Of a stretch of DNA of 64,000 nt, positions 63,201 through 64,000 are shown piece by piece. The stretch covers positions 1,737,001 to 1,801,000 of the forward strand of contig JAWUZG010000056.1 in NCBI GenBank assembly GCA_036785705.1, written 5' to 3'. Source of the DNA: Acanthornis magna. Its lineage: Eukaryota > Chordata > Aves > Passeriformes > Acanthizidae. The notes under the pieces were generated by a model. It was not told where the DNA came from. It saw nothing but the letters and a program-made list of their open reading frames with translations, and did not search any database. Numbering within the stretch: the first letter of the stretch is position 1; the number at the start of each line of letters is the position of its first letter. The translations under genes were made by a program, and so were the position numbers.

Positions 63201-64000
63201 CTTGGGAGAAGGTAGGAGAAAGGCTAGAAGATAAGCACTCCATGTGCTTAGAAGCCAAAGGAGCTAGAGGAGTATCCTCTCACCAGTGTTAACTTTTTGT
63301 TCCTGAACAATCCACGGTACCAGGTCAGGTGCTTGCCCTGCGCTGGCAGCTGAGGATGTGTGTTGGAATAACAGCAACTTTTCCATGGGAGCACCCACAG
63401 TGTCGGATACCTTTACTTGCCTCTTCTTGGTGGTTGTATATTGTCACTTGGTATACTGTGATTCAAGATGTGTTTGAATTCTTCCTCACTTACTGCTCAT
63501 TCACATTAATGTTTGATCTACAAGCCTACAGTCATTCATGTTAGATTTTTTGGTTTTTGTTTTAAATATGGTTTTTCTGTAGAAGATAGCTTGTGAGATT
63601 GTCAGAAGATACAATATGTAAATTTAGTCATTAAAGTAAGAGGCATTGAAATGCATTATTTATTTGTTGGTTTCCGCTGGTAAGAAAGCGAGCTAAAAGT
63701 AAATGGGAGTCTTCCTGAATGTCTATGGGATTTTTTTCCCATAATATAGAATAGTAGTTGTATGTTCAAACAGTGTTTTGTGTGTAAAATGTAAGATAGT
63801 GCTGATGATGAATTTTCTACTGTTTGAGTGTAAAACTGAAGAAAAAGAATGCATGAGACTACTTCCAATGGAAAATTCTGGCATGAGAATCAGGGATTGC
63901 ATGTGAACACAAGATGCACTTGGTCCGTTCGTGGTTATTTCTTTTAAAGCATACTGATTTTGAGTGGCAATACCTTGGTGATCTGCTAATTATCCAGGTT
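57222..64000 (+). other. TBC1D2B: TBC1D2B intron 1 (partial)
   Basis: Begins at the GTAGGC donor. The first 200 bases are still CpG island. It contains an 18-base A tract (57873-57890) and otherwise A/T-rich sequence. Open frames at 59383-59712, 61510-61871 and 62127-62501 show no family resemblance or splice context. No RNA gene or repeat family is recognised. Confidence 0.8.
57873..57890. repeat. Poly(A) tract, 18 bases
   Basis: Uninterrupted A run in TBC1D2B intron 1. Confidence 0.9.

Noticed and set aside
1..64000. tRNA, rRNA, CRISPR arrays and bacterial-type operons
   Set aside because: None was seen by eye on either strand, and none is expected in a bird genic region of this kind.

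Overview
The window is nuclear DNA from a bird. It has long introns with short consensus-spliced exons, two CpG-island promoters, and at least two chicken-repeat-1 (CR1) non-LTR retrotransposon fragments. The three recognised genes lie in the order and orientation IDH3A(-), CIB2(+), TBC1D2B(+), which matches the human 15q24-q25 neighbourhood read in reverse. A passerine source is possible because two stretches look like LTR remnants, but I cannot fix the species.

Layout. 1-2914 holds the first two coding exons of IDH3A on the minus strand; the remaining exons lie beyond the left edge. 2440-3560 is its CpG-island promoter, followed on the distal side by a GC-rich minisatellite of about six 52-73 bp units. 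3560-10490 is the intergenic space between the divergent genes, with an LTR-like stretch near 4.0-4.65 kb and, at 9.78-10.19 kb, a second GC-rich block ending in a TATA box. 10491-42213 is the complete CIB2 coding region in six exons encoding 187 residues, including a 22-nt last coding exon and an 88-nt intron. Its introns contain a CR1 copy, a probable solo LTR, a block that looks like conserved non-coding sequence (17.1-18.75 kb) and an unexplained open segment that reads like protein (29.67-29.94 kb). 42214-56560 is intergenic and carries a CR1 fragment and one coding-like segment with a good splice acceptor (55630-55762) that I cannot assign. 56560-57400 is the TBC1D2B CpG island with its first coding exon (start of the PH domain). 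The rest, to 64000, is TBC1D2B intron 1.

The genes are not a functional unit. IDH3A is the catalytic subunit of mitochondrial NAD-dependent isocitrate dehydrogenase, CIB2 is a calcium/integrin-binding EF-hand protein needed for hair-cell mechanotransduction, and TBC1D2B is a Rab-GAP-type endosomal protein. Mammalian SH2D7, which lies between CIB2 and TBC1D2B, was not recognised here. I found no convincing novel biological system. The best leads are the two unassigned coding-like segments, the separate TATA-type CIB2 promoter candidate, the promoter-proximal minisatellite and the putative regulatory block in CIB2 intron 1.
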